From positions 558,001 to 622,000 of the forward strand of contig CP073759.1 of the NCBI GenBank assembly GCA_018398995.1: a stretch of 64,000 nt of DNA, in the 5' to 3' direction. The notes under the pieces are model-generated. The model was given only the letters and a program-made list of their open reading frames with translations, searched no databases and was not told where the DNA came from. The first letter of the stretch is position 1. Every line of letters starts with the position of its first letter. Of the stretch, positions 39,504 to 51,223 are shown piece by piece. This DNA comes from Methylophilaceae bacterium. GTDB taxonomy: Bacteria > Pseudomonadota > Gammaproteobacteria > Burkholderiales > Methylophilaceae. Made by a program: the position numbers and the translations under genes.

Positions 39504-40151
39504 ATGCTCACCTCAGAAGTAGATCCACTAGCGCAGGCAATCGATGCGATTGCTAATCAAGGCTATGCCGTTATCGACAATTTTTTATCGCCTGAGGATA
39601 TTGCCCTGCTGGCAGACATCATAAAAAATAAATGGCTAAACGGCCAAATGATAAGCGCCAAAACGGGCAAAAGTGGGCTAAAAAATCAAGATATCCGTAG
39701 TGATTATATTGCTTGGTTAGAGGCAGAAGACACGAATCCTACTGTTCAAGCCTATTTTAGAAAAATGGAAATGCTTAGATTATTATTAAACACACAATTG
39801 TTTATGAACGTACAAGAGCTTGAAACGCATGTAGCGCTTTACCCTATCGGCAGTCGATACCAAAAGCATCTCGATCAATTTAGTCATGGTTCGTCACTTA
39901 GTCATGGATCAGGGAATATTCAGCATCGTCAATTAAGCGCGGTTTTATATCTCAATCAAAACTGGCAAGCACATCACGGTGGTGCATTAAAATTGTATTT
40001 AGATGCAGAAAATGCGTTGGATATTCTGCCTCATGCAGGCCGTATTGTACTTTTTTTATCTGCTAAATTTTGGCATGAAGTCTTACCAGCAGAACGTGAG
40101 CGCCTCAGCTTAACCGGCTGGTTTAGAACCCGAAATCATGTCCTCATTTAA
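39504..40151 (+). CDS. 2OG-Fe(II) oxygenase
   Basis: A 215-residue dioxygenase of the prolyl-4-hydroxylase-like class. Iron ligands appear as His and Asp in YQKHLDQFSH (about residues 118-120) and the distal His in KFWHEVLPAERERLSLTGWF, where the Arg binds 2-oxoglutarate. The substrate is unknown; related proteins act on protein or small-molecule targets. It lies 23 bases before mnmD. Confidence 0.82.
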   Translation: MLTSEVDPLAQAIDAIANQGYAVIDNFLSPEDIALLADIIKNKWLNGQMISAKTGKSGLKNQDIRSDYIAWLEAEDTNPTVQAYFRKMEMLRLLLNTQLFMNVQELETHVALYPIGSRYQKHLDQFSHGSSLSHGSGNIQHRQLSAVLYLNQNWQAHHGGALKLYLDAENALDILPHAGRIVLFLSAKFWHEVLPAERERLSLTGWFRTRNHVLI

Positions 40152-40174
40152 CTCCATCGATATAAAACCTGCAT

Positions 40175-40867
40175 ATGCAATTTGCTAACATACAATGGAA
40201 AAATCAACAGCCTTACTCACTCGACTTTAACGATGTTTATTATTCGTCCGATGATGGCTTAGCTGAAACTGATTATGTATTTATTCAACACAATCAGCTC
40301 AATCAACGTTTTACTCAATTAGATAAAAATCGCTTTACGATTATTGAAACTGGCTTTGGTACAGGGCTTAACTTTTTTTGCGCGGCACAACATTTTTTAG
40401 CGCATGCGCCGAAAAATACTACCCTGCACTATATTTCGATTGAACGTTATCCATTAACAATCAACGACTTCATTAAAGCAAACCGCTATTGGTTTGTCTT
40501 TGAGCAAATGGTGCAACAGTTAGCAAACACTTACTCTCAATTATACGATGGATTAAACAAACTAAGTTGTTGTGATAACCGTATACAACTTGATTTATGG
40601 ATAGGGGATGTGAATCAGCTCCTACCGCAAATAAATACAATAGCCGATGCATGGTTTTTAGATGGGTTTGCGCCTGCAAAAAATGGTGATATGTGGTCTG
40701 AACGATTATTTAATGACATTGCTCGCTTATCACAAACCAACACTACATTTGCTACATTCACCAGTGCAGGCGACGTAAGACGTCAATTACAAAGCGCTGG
40801 TTTCAAAGTAAGAAAAACGGCTGGCTTTGGCAAAAAACGTGAAATGCTACACGGCATCTATGTCTAA
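40175..40867 (+). CDS. mnmD: tRNA 5-methylaminomethyl-2-thiouridine methyltransferase, MnmD-type
   Basis: This protein makes the last methylation of mnm5s2U at the wobble position of tRNAs. It is 230 residues with the SAM-binding motif ETGFGTGLNFF and the catalytic-site WFLDGFAPAKNGDMWS, then FTSAGDVRRQLQSAGF. It equals the N-terminal domain of E. coli MnmC; the oxidoreductase half is absent, so it is a stand-alone MnmD. Confidence 0.88.
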   Translation: MQFANIQWKNQQPYSLDFNDVYYSSDDGLAETDYVFIQHNQLNQRFTQLDKNRFTIIETGFGTGLNFFCAAQHFLAHAPKNTTLHYISIERYPLTINDFIKANRYWFVFEQMVQQLANTYSQLYDGLNKLSCCDNRIQLDLWIGDVNQLLPQINTIADAWFLDGFAPAKNGDMWSERLFNDIARLSQTNTTFATFTSAGDVRRQLQSAGFKVRKTAGFGKKREMLHGIYV

Positions 40868-40914
40868 CATCGTGCTACCATTTAACCTCAACTTGTTTTA
40901 CTGAAGGCTTCATT

Positions 40915-41829
40915 TTGTTCACTGTCATGTTACAAATGGCAACGCTAATTGCCATTGGCATCATCTGGCAACGTATTGCACCTAAACACATATCTGTCCT
41001 ATCACATCGCCGCGCGTTGACCGATTTAGTGTTTTATATTTTGTTACCAGCACTGGTATTAAATGTCATGTGGCAAGCGCCACTCAATATCGATTCTATT
41101 AAAATATCTGCTACCGCATTATCTAGCTTGCTAGCTTCGCTTGCGATCATGTGGATAGTGCTACAATTTCTTAACGTCAATCGACCACAGAAAGGCGCAT
41201 TATTAATCGCCGCCACTTTTCCCAATGCTACTTATATGGGCTTACCAGTGACAGCGCAAGCGCTTGGGGATTGGTCGCAAGTCATCGTATTGAAATATGA
41301 TTTATTCGCTTGCACGCCAATGGTGCTAACACTCGGTATATTAATCGCAAATCACTTTGGCGAATCAAATTCCGAAGTTCACCCTATGCGAGAGTTAGCT
41401 AAAGTCCCACCATTATGGGCATTATCGGTTGCGCTATTGTTGAATCTAGCCAATATTACACAACCTGAAGAAGTACATAACGGACTAGCCATTTTGGCAG
41501 GTGGCGTTGTGCCATTAATGCTCATCGCATTAGGCATGAGCATCCGTTGGGATACGCTCACATTAAAACACTTACCTACTTTATTACCTGTCAGCATCAT
41601 CGCATTAATCATTGCACCAATTGTCGCTTACACCATTGCAACCGCATTACATTTGCCAAACGACATCTTAATCACCAGTGTGATCCTTGCCGCCATGCCA
41701 ACCATGATTTTTGGGATTGTGATTTGTGAGCGCTATCAGCTGGATAGCAACCTTTATGCTGCCGCTATCTTTTTAACAACCTTTTTGAGCATCGGCTCAT
41801 TGACGATTTGGTTTCATTTACTCGCTTAA
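40915..41829 (+). CDS. AEC-family transporter
   Basis: A 304-residue membrane protein with about ten helices of the auxin-efflux-carrier family. N- and C-terminal halves have similar wording, such as ATFPNATYMGLPV in the first and AAMPTMIFGIVICERY in the second. Bacterial members move small acids such as malate or malonate. The TTG at 40915 with GAAGG 7 bases upstream is preferred; an ATG four codons later is also possible. Confidence 0.82.
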   Translation: MFTVMLQMATLIAIGIIWQRIAPKHISVLSHRRALTDLVFYILLPALVLNVMWQAPLNIDSIKISATALSSLLASLAIMWIVLQFLNVNRPQKGALLIAATFPNATYMGLPVTAQALGDWSQVIVLKYDLFACTPMVLTLGILIANHFGESNSEVHPMRELAKVPPLWALSVALLLNLANITQPEEVHNGLAILAGGVVPLMLIALGMSIRWDTLTLKHLPTLLPVSIIALIIAPIVAYTIATALHLPNDILITSVILAAMPTMIFGIVICERYQLDSNLYAAAIFLTTFLSIGSLTIWFHLLA

Positions 41830-41833
41830 ACTC

Positions 41834-42391
41834 TTACTCAACAACCCACTTAATACTACAACCAATACTTTGTATTTGTTGTTTTGGACCTTGCCCAGTT
41901 TCTGCCACTTGTTTCATTGCATAAAATAAATCGCGCGTACTTTCTGGCGCGGTTTCTTTACGGCTTTCATCAAAGCGTCCGCGATATTGCAATTCACCCT
42001 GATTATTAAAGCCAAAAAAATCTGGCGTGCAAACTGCACCGTAAGCTTTAGCCACGGCTTGCGTTTCATCTAACAGATAAGGAAACGGAAAGTCCATTTC
42101 AAGTGCAATTTGTTGCATATGATTAAAGCTATCTTCAGGGTAGTCGGTAGGGTCGTTGGACATAATCGCCACTGTATTCACACCCAACATTTTTAATTCG
42201 CGCACATCGGCAATCAGGCGCGGCAGAATCGCTTTAACATAAGGGCAATGGTTGCAAATAAACATCACTAGCAAGCCATTTTTACCCATGACCATGTCGC
42301 GCGACAAGGTCGTGCTATCAACATTTTTCAAACTAAAATCTGGGGCTTGCCAACCAAAGTCACATACAGGCGGATGAATGCTTGCCATCAT
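41834..42391 (-). CDS. Thioredoxin-fold protein of the redoxin/AhpC-TSA type
   Basis: A 185-residue cytoplasmic protein with a CXXC motif in FICNHCPYVKAI and the fold words PDFSLKNVDS and YLLDETQAVAKAYGAVCTPDFFGF. This wording is that of the thioredoxin-family proteins with a NHCPY active site that are widespread in proteobacteria. It converges with the AEC transporter gene, 4 bases apart. Confidence 0.85.
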   Translation of the reverse strand: MMASIHPPVCDFGWQAPDFSLKNVDSTTLSRDMVMGKNGLLVMFICNHCPYVKAILPRLIADVRELKMLGVNTVAIMSNDPTDYPEDSFNHMQQIALEMDFPFPYLLDETQAVAKAYGAVCTPDFFGFNNQGELQYRGRFDESRKETAPESTRDLFYAMKQVAETGQGPKQQIQSIGCSIKWVVE

Positions 42392-42446
42392 TAACTCCTA
42401 AAACAATTTATAATCTCAATATTACCATTTTTTAACAGCCAGCCGC

Positions 42447-43193
42447 ATGCCACAAAATCGCTTTTATTGCCCAGAAAAACTAGCCTTAGGCGCTATTGTT
42501 AGCCTGCCAGAATCCGCGGCAATTCACGCTGCCCGCGTATTACGCATGACTGTGGGTGACCAAGCGATTTTATTCAACGGCGATGGTCATGACTACACTT
42601 GCGAACTAATGTTGGTAAAAAAAAATGAAGTGTTAGCTAAAGTAAATGCCAGTAAACCAATTAATAACGAGTCACCACTCAATATCACTTTATTACAAGG
42701 CATATCTAGCGGCGACCGCATGGATTACACCATCCAAAAAGCAGTAGAACTTGGCGTCAATCATATCCAGCCGATTGCTACCGAACGCAGCGTAGTCAAG
42801 CTAAATCAAGAACGCGCCGCCAAACGCTTAGCGCACTGGCAAAATGTGGTGCATTCTGCTTGTGAACAATCTGGTCGTGCAGTGATTCCGCAAGTAGCAG
42901 AACCAAAGTCACTGAGTCTTTGGCTAGCCGAAAACCTACATCAAAATCAATGTCGCATTCTGCTCAATCCAATTGGCGCAAAACGCCTTGCAGAAATAGA
43001 AAAACCAAGCCTTAAAACAAACCATGAAATTCAATTACTCATCGGCGCAGAAGGCGGCTTAAGTCCAAATGAAATAGCAATAGCGAATAAAAACGGCTTT
43101 CAATCCATTATGTTAGGGCCGAGAATTTTAAGAACTGAAACCGCAGCATTGGCAGCAATGGCGAGTATGCATAGTGTTTGGGGCGATTTCTAA
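42447..43193 (+). CDS. rsmE: 16S rRNA m3U1498 methyltransferase RsmE
   Basis: RsmE methylates U1498 in the decoding centre of the small subunit. It has 248 residues, a PUA-like N-terminal domain and the SPOUT knot with GAEGGLSPNEI and LGPRILRTETAALAA near the C terminus. The length fits the family. It reads away from the thioredoxin-like gene. Confidence 0.93.
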   Translation: MPQNRFYCPEKLALGAIVSLPESAAIHAARVLRMTVGDQAILFNGDGHDYTCELMLVKKNEVLAKVNASKPINNESPLNITLLQGISSGDRMDYTIQKAVELGVNHIQPIATERSVVKLNQERAAKRLAHWQNVVHSACEQSGRAVIPQVAEPKSLSLWLAENLHQNQCRILLNPIGAKRLAEIEKPSLKTNHEIQLLIGAEGGLSPNEIAIANKNGFQSIMLGPRILRTETAALAAMASMHSVWGDF

Positions 43194-43351
43194 GCAAACA
43201 AACCCGCTGAGCAACGCAATGATTCAACTTCATTTGCTGAAACCAATGATCGAGCACTCATCATGTAAAGCATTAATCAAACATCTTACCAATGTAGTTC
43301 AACCGTTTTTATCGAGACAGACTGGTTTTAGCAACAATATTATTTGCATTA

Positions 43352-43380
43352 AATACAAATTTAATTTAATATTTTGTATT
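43352..43380. promoter_or_regulatory. Dyad AATACAAA-N13-TTTGTATT before the HTH-ArgA gene
   Basis: A perfect 8-bp inverted repeat ends 18 bases before the start codon of the HTH-ArgA fusion. No Shine-Dalgarno is visible in between. Because the gene product itself carries an XRE DNA-binding domain, the dyad is a candidate auto-operator. Confidence 0.45.
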
Positions 43381-43398
43381 ATTTACATAAATTAAATC

Positions 43399-44973
43399 AT
43401 GAATTTAGGCATCATCATCCGAAATCGGCGCCAAGCCGCAAAAATGACATTAGAAGCGCTTGCGAAGGCAATTGATGCTGATGCAGGAAATTTATCACGT
43501 ATTGAACGCGGCGAATTGGGCATTTCTGAAGCACAGATTCGCAAAATTGCGCATGCATTAAATACCACGCCTGCCAGCTTATTTTCTGAAAGTGACGCCG
43601 ATCAAATTGCACCTACCGTTAGTACTGCCATCGAATCTCCGTTAGAAAATCCGATGGATTTTGTGCATTGGTTCCGTTCTGCTGCGCCTTATATTCATGC
43701 CTTTGGTGGACGAACGTTTGTGATTGCTTTTGGTGGCGAGGTAGTGAGTGAACAGCAATTTATTGCGCTCTCACATGATTTAAACTTGCTTGCTAGTTTA
43801 GAAGTGAGATTAGTCTTAGTACATGGCGCTCGCCCGCAAATTGAGCAACGTTTAATACGAGAGCATTTAACGCCCGCTTATCACGAAGGGTTACGTATTA
43901 CTGACGATGCCGCAATGGAAGCGGTTAAAGAAGCTAATGGTGCGGTACGGGTAGAAATTGAAGCATTACTCTCCATGGGTATTGCTAATTCTCCAATGGC
44001 TGGGGCAGATATACGTGTGGCGAGCGGCAATTTTGTAACCGCAAAACCAATTGGTGTCATTGATGGCGTTGATTTGCAACACACTGGTGAAGTGCGCAAA
44101 ATTGATGCGATCGGTATTCAAAAGCGGTTGGATGATGGTGAGATGGTGTTGCTATCACCAATGGGCTACTCGCCAACAGGTGAAACGTTCAATTTGTCTT
44201 TAGAGGATGTTGCCGTCAGTACAGCAATAGCACTTGATGCAGAAAAATTAATTTTTCTAATGGATACCCAAGGCGTTAAAAACTTACGCGGGGAATTGCT
44301 GCGTGAAATGACCGTAGATAAAGCCAAAAACTTGCTCAACAACGCCTATGAAAATGATGCGCCAGTACATTTTACTGAGGATATTGAATATTATTTAAAC
44401 GCTGCTGTTAAAGCCAGCGAGCATGGCGTTGCACGCACCCATTTGATTTCCCGTCACATTGATGGCGCGATTATTCAAGAGCTATTCACACTCAGTGGAA
44501 TTGGTACCATGGTGACAGAACTGCCACTGGAAACAATGCGACAAGCAACGATCGATGATGTTGGCGGCATTCTTAAACTGATTGAGCCATTAGAAAATGA
44601 AGGGATATTAGTACGACGTGGCCGCGAACAAATCGAAATGGATATTCAGCACTTTTATGTGATGGAGCATGACAATAGAACCATTGGCTGCGCTGCGTTG
44701 CATCCTTACATTGAGGATAAAATGGCAGAATTTGCTTGCTTGGCAATTGATCCACAATATAGAGGTGGTGGGCGTGGTGATAAGCTATTTCATTATTGTC
44801 AGCAACAAGCCAAAGCACTTGGTTTTAATACCCTATTCTGCCTAACAACACGGACAGAGCATTGGTTTGTTGAGCGCGGCTTTGATTTATCATCCATTGC
44901 GCAATTGCCACCATCTAAACAACAGCTATATAACCTACAAAGAAAATCAAAGGTCTATATTAAACAGTTGTAG
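43399..44973 (+). CDS. argA: XRE-type HTH fused to N-acetylglutamate synthase (ArgA)
   Basis: A single 524-residue frame joins three domains. Residues 1-65 form an XRE/Cro HTH (IIRNRRQAAKMTLEALAKAIDADAGNLSRIERGE). About 85-375 form an amino acid kinase-like domain (FVIAFGGEVVSE, VLVHGARPQIEQ), and about 380-524 a GNAT acetyltransferase (AIDPQYRGGGRGDKLF). The last two make a complete classical ArgA, which makes N-acetylglutamate and is inhibited by arginine. Classical ArgA is about 440 residues and has no HTH, so the extra part is the fusion. argB follows after 103 bases. The protein may also regulate transcription. Confidence 0.85.
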   Translation: MNLGIIIRNRRQAAKMTLEALAKAIDADAGNLSRIERGELGISEAQIRKIAHALNTTPASLFSESDADQIAPTVSTAIESPLENPMDFVHWFRSAAPYIHAFGGRTFVIAFGGEVVSEQQFIALSHDLNLLASLEVRLVLVHGARPQIEQRLIREHLTPAYHEGLRITDDAAMEAVKEANGAVRVEIEALLSMGIANSPMAGADIRVASGNFVTAKPIGVIDGVDLQHTGEVRKIDAIGIQKRLDDGEMVLLSPMGYSPTGETFNLSLEDVAVSTAIALDAEKLIFLMDTQGVKNLRGELLREMTVDKAKNLLNNAYENDAPVHFTEDIEYYLNAAVKASEHGVARTHLISRHIDGAIIQELFTLSGIGTMVTELPLETMRQATIDDVGGILKLIEPLENEGILVRRGREQIEMDIQHFYVMEHDNRTIGCAALHPYIEDKMAEFACLAIDPQYRGGGRGDKLFHYCQQQAKALGFNTLFCLTTRTEHWFVERGFDLSSIAQLPPSKQQLYNLQRKSKVYIKQL

Positions 44974-45073
44974 GTTAAACGGTTGTAGTTTTATCCTGCT
45001 TTATAAGGACTTTGCTTTCATCAAGTAGCGGTTTTTAGTTACAATCTATTTTATTCATTCATTCGGACATTAA

Positions 45074-45958
<885 letters not shown>

Positions 45959-45976
45959 TCAGAACGTCTATCACCA

Positions 45977-46606
45977 ATGTCAACCGTTTGGGTGTTTGAT
46001 TTAGATGATACGTTGCATGATGCTTCAGCCCATATTTTTCCAGTTATGAATGGCGCCATGACGCAGTACATTCAGCATGCACTAGAGATGGATGAAGTAA
46101 CTGCGGATCAATTGCGTCATCATTACTGGAAAGCATATGGCGCAACGCTCAAAGGATTAATGCGACATCACAGCACCAACCCGCATCATTTTTTAAATGA
46201 AACGCATCTGTTTCCCGATTTAGCTGAGCGCGTCATTCAAACAAAGCGTTTACGTCACCTGCTGCTCAACTTAAAAGGTCGTAAAGTGATCTTTACCAAC
46301 GCACCGCGCAACTACGCGATGCGTGTACTCGCACTGCTTAAAATTGACGATATTTTTGAATTAGTCTTTAGTGTAGAGTCCACAAGATTCCACGCAAAAC
46401 CGTCAATACGCGGATTTAAAACGTTATTAAAAACCATCAATGCAAAATCAAGCAATTGCATTATGGTAGAAGATAATCTGGCTGCGTTAATGACCGCCAA
46501 ACGCTTAGGCATGAAAACAATCTGGATTAATCAGCGATTGCATAAACCAAACTTTGTGGATTTTCGATTAAGTAAGGTGTCAGCTCTGGCTCACCTTACG
46601 CTATAA
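45977..46606 (+). CDS. Pyrimidine 5'-nucleotidase, HAD family
   Basis: A 209-residue HAD hydrolase with DLDDTLHDASAHIF at the start, the second motif VIFTNAPRNYAMRVL, and the third MVEDNLAALMTAKRLGMKT. This wording is that of SDT1-like pyrimidine nucleotidases, which are often found before slmA in betaproteobacteria. Probably cytoplasmic. It sits 37 bases before slmA. Confidence 0.85.
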   Translation: MSTVWVFDLDDTLHDASAHIFPVMNGAMTQYIQHALEMDEVTADQLRHHYWKAYGATLKGLMRHHSTNPHHFLNETHLFPDLAERVIQTKRLRHLLLNLKGRKVIFTNAPRNYAMRVLALLKIDDIFELVFSVESTRFHAKPSIRGFKTLLKTINAKSSNCIMVEDNLAALMTAKRLGMKTIWINQRLHKPNFVDFRLSKVSALAHLTL

Positions 46607-46643
46607 TCGAACAACACATATTAAGATTATTTCAGGGAATCGT

Positions 46644-47201
46644 ATGGCAGGTGAACGTAAACAACAAATCTTAGAAACGCTAGCAAAAATGCTAGAAAAC
46701 CCTAAACGCGAAAAAATAACAACGGCTGCACTGGCTGCAAAATTAGGCGTATCTGAGGCCGCACTTTATCGTCATTTTGCGACGAAAGCACAAATGTTTG
46801 AAAGCTTAATTGAATTTATTGAAACCAGTATTTTTGGTGTGATTAATAAAATCACAACAGAAGAACAAGAAGGCAGTAAACAAATTTTATTGATTGTGAG
46901 TATGTTACTTCGTTTTGCTGAAAAGAATCCAGGCATGACCCGAGTGCTCATCGGCGATGCTCTCGTCAATGAAAACGAACGTTTACAAGATCGCATTAAC
47001 CAACTGCACGACCGTATTGAAGTCTCTCTTAAACAGTGTTTAAAGATAGCAGTCGCAACGTCTGGCAAAAAGATACTGCCGGAAAGTCAAGCCAATTTAG
47101 TGATGTGTTTTGTGATTGGTCGCTGGCATCAGTTTGTAAAAAGCGGCTTTAAACGCAAGCCGTTAGAATACGTACAGCATCATCTCGGTAGCATCATCTA
47201 A
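46644..47201 (+). CDS. slmA: Nucleoid occlusion factor SlmA
   Basis: SlmA is a TetR-fold protein that binds specific sites around the chromosome and blocks FtsZ assembly over the nucleoid. The 185-residue protein has the HTH KITTAALAAKLGVSEAALYRHFATKAQMFESLIEFIE, typical SlmA wording. A strong bidirectional terminator follows at once. Confidence 0.88.
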   Translation: MAGERKQQILETLAKMLENPKREKITTAALAAKLGVSEAALYRHFATKAQMFESLIEFIETSIFGVINKITTEEQEGSKQILLIVSMLLRFAEKNPGMTRVLIGDALVNENERLQDRINQLHDRIEVSLKQCLKIAVATSGKKILPESQANLVMCFVIGRWHQFVKSGFKRKPLEYVQHHLGSII

Positions 47202-47202
47202 T

Positions 47203-47231
47203 AAAAAATCCAACTAATCGTTGGATTTTTT
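47203..47231. terminator. Intrinsic terminator, bidirectional
   Basis: AAAAAATCCAAC-TAATC-GTTGGATTTTTT has a 12-bp stem. It ends slmA (+) and the convergent FAD/Fe-S dehydrogenase gene (-). Confidence 0.9.
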
Positions 47232-47244
47232 ATTATGCTTCGCG

Positions 47245-50200
47245 TTAGAGGAGGACTTTTTCGATACCGCCGTTATTGGCTTTCTCTATGTAATTTTGCA
47301 TCCAATCTTCACCCAGTATATGCTTAGCCATTTCAACCACAATATAATCCGCTTCGATTCCCGTATCATCGCCATAACGAGACAATCCCTGCAAGCAACT
47401 TGGACAACTGGTCAATATTTTCACCGCTTGTTCAGGCTTACCAACTGTTAAGCCCATCTTTTGCATCCCTTTTTCTAACTCTTCTTGCTTACGAAATTTC
47501 ACTTGTGTCGCGATATCTGGTCGCGCTGCTGCAAAAGTACCGCTCTCACCGCAACAACGGTCATTAAGCTCTACCTCTTGCCCCATTAATTGATTCGTCA
47601 CTTCAAGTGGCTTATACGTTTTCATTGGGCTATGACATGGATCGTGATACATGTAACGTGTACCCGTAATATTAGATAGCTTTTGATCCTTTTCCATCAA
47701 ATATTCGTGAATATCCAACAGGCGACAACCCGGGAAGATTTTCTCAAATTCATACTTTTGCAATTGATCCATACAAGTACCACAAGACACAATCACCGTT
47801 TTAATATCCAAATAATTCAATGTGTTAGCAACACGATGGAATAAGACTCGGTTTTCTGCTGTTATTTCTTGCCCTTTATCATGATTACCGCTTGCCGTTT
47901 GCGGGTAACCACAACATAAGTATCCTGGTGGTAATACCGTAATCGCCCCAACCTCGTATAACATCGCCTGCGTAGCCAGCCCTACATTAGAGAACAAACG
48001 CTCAGAGCCGCAACCTGGGAAGTAAAATACCGCATCAGATTCCTCTGTCACTTTCGCTGGATCACGAATCACTGGAATCATCGTATCATCTTCAACGCCA
48101 AGCATCGCACGTGATGTTTTTGACTGCATTTTTTTTGGCATAGGCCGATTAATAAAGTGAATCACTTGCGCTTTAATATCTGCTTTACCTACAGTAGAAG
48201 GCGGTGCTTTTTTATATTTTAATAAGCCAAAGCGTTTCGCTAAACGATTAGCAAAATTAATCGCCTTGTAGCCCATGCCAATCATCGTTGCACGAATGAA
48301 TTTAATCGTTGCTGGATCTTTTGCGTTCAAGAACAACATCCCAGCAGCAGTACCAGGATTAAATTTCTTTTTGCCTTGCTCACGTAACAAATTACGCATT
48401 TTGATTGAAACATCACCAAAATCAATGTTGACAGGGCACGGCTTCTCGCAGCGATGACAAACCGTACAGTGATCGGCCACATCATTAAACTCATCAAAAT
48501 GTCTGAGTGAAATGCCTCGCCGTGTTTGCTCTTCGTACAAGAACGCCTCGATGAGTAACGATGTGCATAAAATCTTGTTCCTTGGTGAATAAAGTAAATT
48601 AGCACGTGGCACATGCGTTGAGCAAACTGGCTTACATTTTCCACAGCGTAAGCAATCAGAAATATCATCGGCAATCTCGCCCATGGCAGATTGCTCCATA
48701 ATAATCGACTCTTGCTCTAACAAACCAAAGCTAGGTGTGTAGGCGTTTTCTAAGCCTGAACCATGCAGCAACTTGCCTTTATTAAAGTGCCCATTAGGGT
48801 CTACCTTATTCTTATATTGCGTAAAAGTATCAATGGTTGCTTGATCTAAAAATTCCATTTTAGTGATACCAATACCGTGCTCACCTGAAATAACACCATT
48901 GAGTTTTCGCGCCAATGCCATGACGCGCACAACTGCGCCATGCACTTCTTGCATCATGTCGTAATCATCAGAATTCACTGGAATATTGGTATGCACATTA
49001 CCATCGCCCGCGTGCATGTGTAAGGCGATAAATACACGGCTTTTTAATATTTTTTTATGGATAGCATCTAAGCCATCAATGATTTTCTGATATTCACGGC
49101 CAGCAAAAATATCACCCAAAGGCTGTTTTAACTCACGTTTCCAAGAAACCCGTAAATCATAGGATTGCACCGCTTCAAACACGGTTTCATAGTGGCCAAA
49201 TTGTTCGCCTATCCTACCTAAAACAGTTAAAGGCTCATCCAATGCATTGAGAATTAGGCGCCATTGCATGCGCATATCGCGCACTAACTGCAGGGCTAAT
49301 ACTTGCTTAGATTTCACACCCTCTGGATCAGTATTACCATCTTCATCGGCCTGCAGTGGTAAATCGCTTTCAAGAAACTGTTCTAACGCATCAATTAACT
49401 TAAGTTTATTTTTAATAGAAAGCTCAATATTAATACGTTCAATACCATCTGAGTACTCGCCTAATTGCGGCAGTGGAATCACCACATCCTCATTAATTTT
49501 AAAGGCATTGGTATGCTTGGCAATTGCTGCGGTGCGAGAACGGTCTAACCAAAACTTTTTACGCGCCTCAGCTGAAACTGCAATAAAGCCTTCACCATCA
49601 CGCGCATTACAAATGCGCACAACGGCAGAAGCAACTTCACCAACCGCATTTTCATTATCAGAAGCAATATCGGCAAGCAACACCATTTTAGGTCGTTGCT
49701 GACGTGCAGCTTTCGTGGCGTAACCAACTGCTTTTATATAGCGCTCATCTAAATGCTCAAGCCCAGCCAATAAAACAGCAGGATTTTGTTTTGCCGTTGC
49801 ATCTAAAAAATCTTTAATCTCTACAATCGCTGGCACTGCTTTTGATACTTGGCCAAAGAATTCGAGCGCAATCGTTCGCACATACTTAGGCATGCGATGC
49901 AAAATAAAAGTTGCCGATGTAATTAAGCCATCGCAGCCTTCTTTTTGTACGCCAGGCAAGCCCGATAAAAATTTATCAGTAACATCTTTGCCCAAACTCA
50001 CTTTACGGAAACTGGGACCTGGAATTTCAATAATTTCAGGCTCGGCAATCAGGTGTTTTCTATCAATGTCGTAACGGCTAATTTTAAAGCGCGCCATCGC
50101 AATATCATGAATTTTGCCTAGATTATGGTCTAAACGCTCAACCTCCATCCATGTTGCATCTGGCGTTACCATTCTCCATGAGGCCAAATTATCAAGCGCC

Positions 50201-51114
50201 GTTCCCCAAAGCACTGCTTTTTTACCACCCGCATTCACTGCCACGTTACCGCCAATACAGCAGGCATCTGCAGATGTAGGATCGCAAGCAAACTCTAAAC
50301 CGGCCTCTGACGCAGCTTCCATCGCACGGCGCGTTACCACGCCTGCACCACATTCAATTGTTGGCACTTGTTGAGAAACACCTGGCAACGTGCGCATTTG
50401 CACGCCCGTATGTTGATCTAATTTTTCGGTATTGATGACGGCTGAAAGCGGCGTTAATGGTATAGCGCCACCCGTATAGCCCGTTCCACCTCCGCGTGGA
50501 ATCACTGTCAAACCAAGCTCAATACTAATTCTAATGAGATGGGCAATTTCAGCTTCTGTATCAGGATTTAGCACAACAAAGGGATACTCAACACGCCAGT
50601 CTGTTGCATCCGTCACATGTGAAACGCGCGCCAATCCGTCAAATTGAACGTTATCTTTACGGGTATATTTACTGTATTTACTAAGCGCTTTTTTGCGTAA
50701 ATCGTGCGTTTGACGAAAATCATCGGCAAATTTATTAATCGCCGTCTTGGCAGCAACCACGAGTTTCTCTACTTGTGGATTTCCACTTCGTCGAGCATCA
50801 ATCTCAGCAACGCGATGATTAAGCGCCTCAATTAATGCCGCACGCCGCTTAGGATTATCTAACAAATCATCCTGCAGATAAGGATTGCGACTAACCACCC
50901 ACAAATCACCAAGAACTTCAAACAGCATACGGGCGCTTCTGCCTGTCTTGCGTTCAGCACGAAGCATCTGTAAGGTTTCCCACATTTCTTCACCCAAGAA
51001 CCGAATAACAATTTCACGGTCGGAAAAAGAGGTGTAGTTATAAGGAATTTCGCGCAGGCGCGCTGGAGAATCAGAAGTCGCCTTAAGTAATTTAGGAGAT
51101 ATAGGTGCGTTCAT
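47245..51114 (-). CDS. DUF3683 FAD/Fe-S dehydrogenase (GlcD-GlcF fusion)
   Basis: A 1289-residue enzyme in one chain. An N-terminal DUF3683 domain ([21 protein letters not shown]) is followed by an FAD-binding domain of the lactate/glycolate oxidase type ([17 protein letters not shown] near residue 205) and its C-terminal cap ([14 protein letters not shown]). Then come two 4Fe-4S motifs ([12 protein letters not shown] and [12 protein letters not shown]) and two CCG domains ([29 protein letters not shown]). It probably oxidises a D-2-hydroxy acid and passes electrons to quinone. The exact substrate is not visible. No clear ribosome site stands before the ATG. Confidence 0.9.
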   Translation of the reverse strand: MNAPISPKLLKATSDSPARLREIPYNYTSFSDREIVIRFLGEEMWETLQMLRAERKTGRSARMLFEVLGDLWVVSRNPYLQDDLLDNPKRRAALIEALNHRVAEIDARRSGNPQVEKLVVAAKTAINKFADDFRQTHDLRKKALSKYSKYTRKDNVQFDGLARVSHVTDATDWRVEYPFVVLNPDTEAEIAHLIRISIELGLTVIPRGGGTGYTGGAIPLTPLSAVINTEKLDQHTGVQMRTLPGVSQQVPTIECGAGVVTRRAMEAASEAGLEFACDPTSADACCIGGNVAVNAGGKKAVLWGTALDNLASWRMVTPDATWMEVERLDHNLGKIHDIAMARFKISRYDIDRKHLIAEPEIIEIPGPSFRKVSLGKDVTDKFLSGLPGVQKEGCDGLITSATFILHRMPKYVRTIALEFFGQVSKAVPAIVEIKDFLDATAKQNPAVLLAGLEHLDERYIKAVGYATKAARQQRPKMVLLADIASDNENAVGEVASAVVRICNARDGEGFIAVSAEARKKFWLDRSRTAAIAKHTNAFKINEDVVIPLPQLGEYSDGIERINIELSIKNKLKLIDALEQFLESDLPLQADEDGNTDPEGVKSKQVLALQLVRDMRMQWRLILNALDEPLTVLGRIGEQFGHYETVFEAVQSYDLRVSWKRELKQPLGDIFAGREYQKIIDGLDAIHKKILKSRVFIALHMHAGDGNVHTNIPVNSDDYDMMQEVHGAVVRVMALARKLNGVISGEHGIGITKMEFLDQATIDTFTQYKNKVDPNGHFNKGKLLHGSGLENAYTPSFGLLEQESIIMEQSAMGEIADDISDCLRCGKCKPVCSTHVPRANLLYSPRNKILCTSLLIEAFLYEEQTRRGISLRHFDEFNDVADHCTVCHRCEKPCPVNIDFGDVSIKMRNLLREQGKKKFNPGTAAGMLFLNAKDPATIKFIRATMIGMGYKAINFANRLAKRFGLLKYKKAPPSTVGKADIKAQVIHFINRPMPKKMQSKTSRAMLGVEDDTMIPVIRDPAKVTEESDAVFYFPGCGSERLFSNVGLATQAMLYEVGAITVLPPGYLCCGYPQTASGNHDKGQEITAENRVLFHRVANTLNYLDIKTVIVSCGTCMDQLQKYEFEKIFPGCRLLDIHEYLMEKDQKLSNITGTRYMYHDPCHSPMKTYKPLEVTNQLMGQEVELNDRCCGESGTFAAARPDIATQVKFRKQEELEKGMQKMGLTVGKPEQAVKILTSCPSCLQGLSRYGDDTGIEADYIVVEMAKHILGEDWMQNYIEKANNGGIEKVLL

Positions 51115-51223
51115 TAAATAATCATCATAAACAAAACGCGATTATAGCACGCGACATTGCTCACAAAAACTGCGAGCTAGTTGTGGTTATTCGCACAATG
51201 CAACTAAAAAACGTTACAATCAA

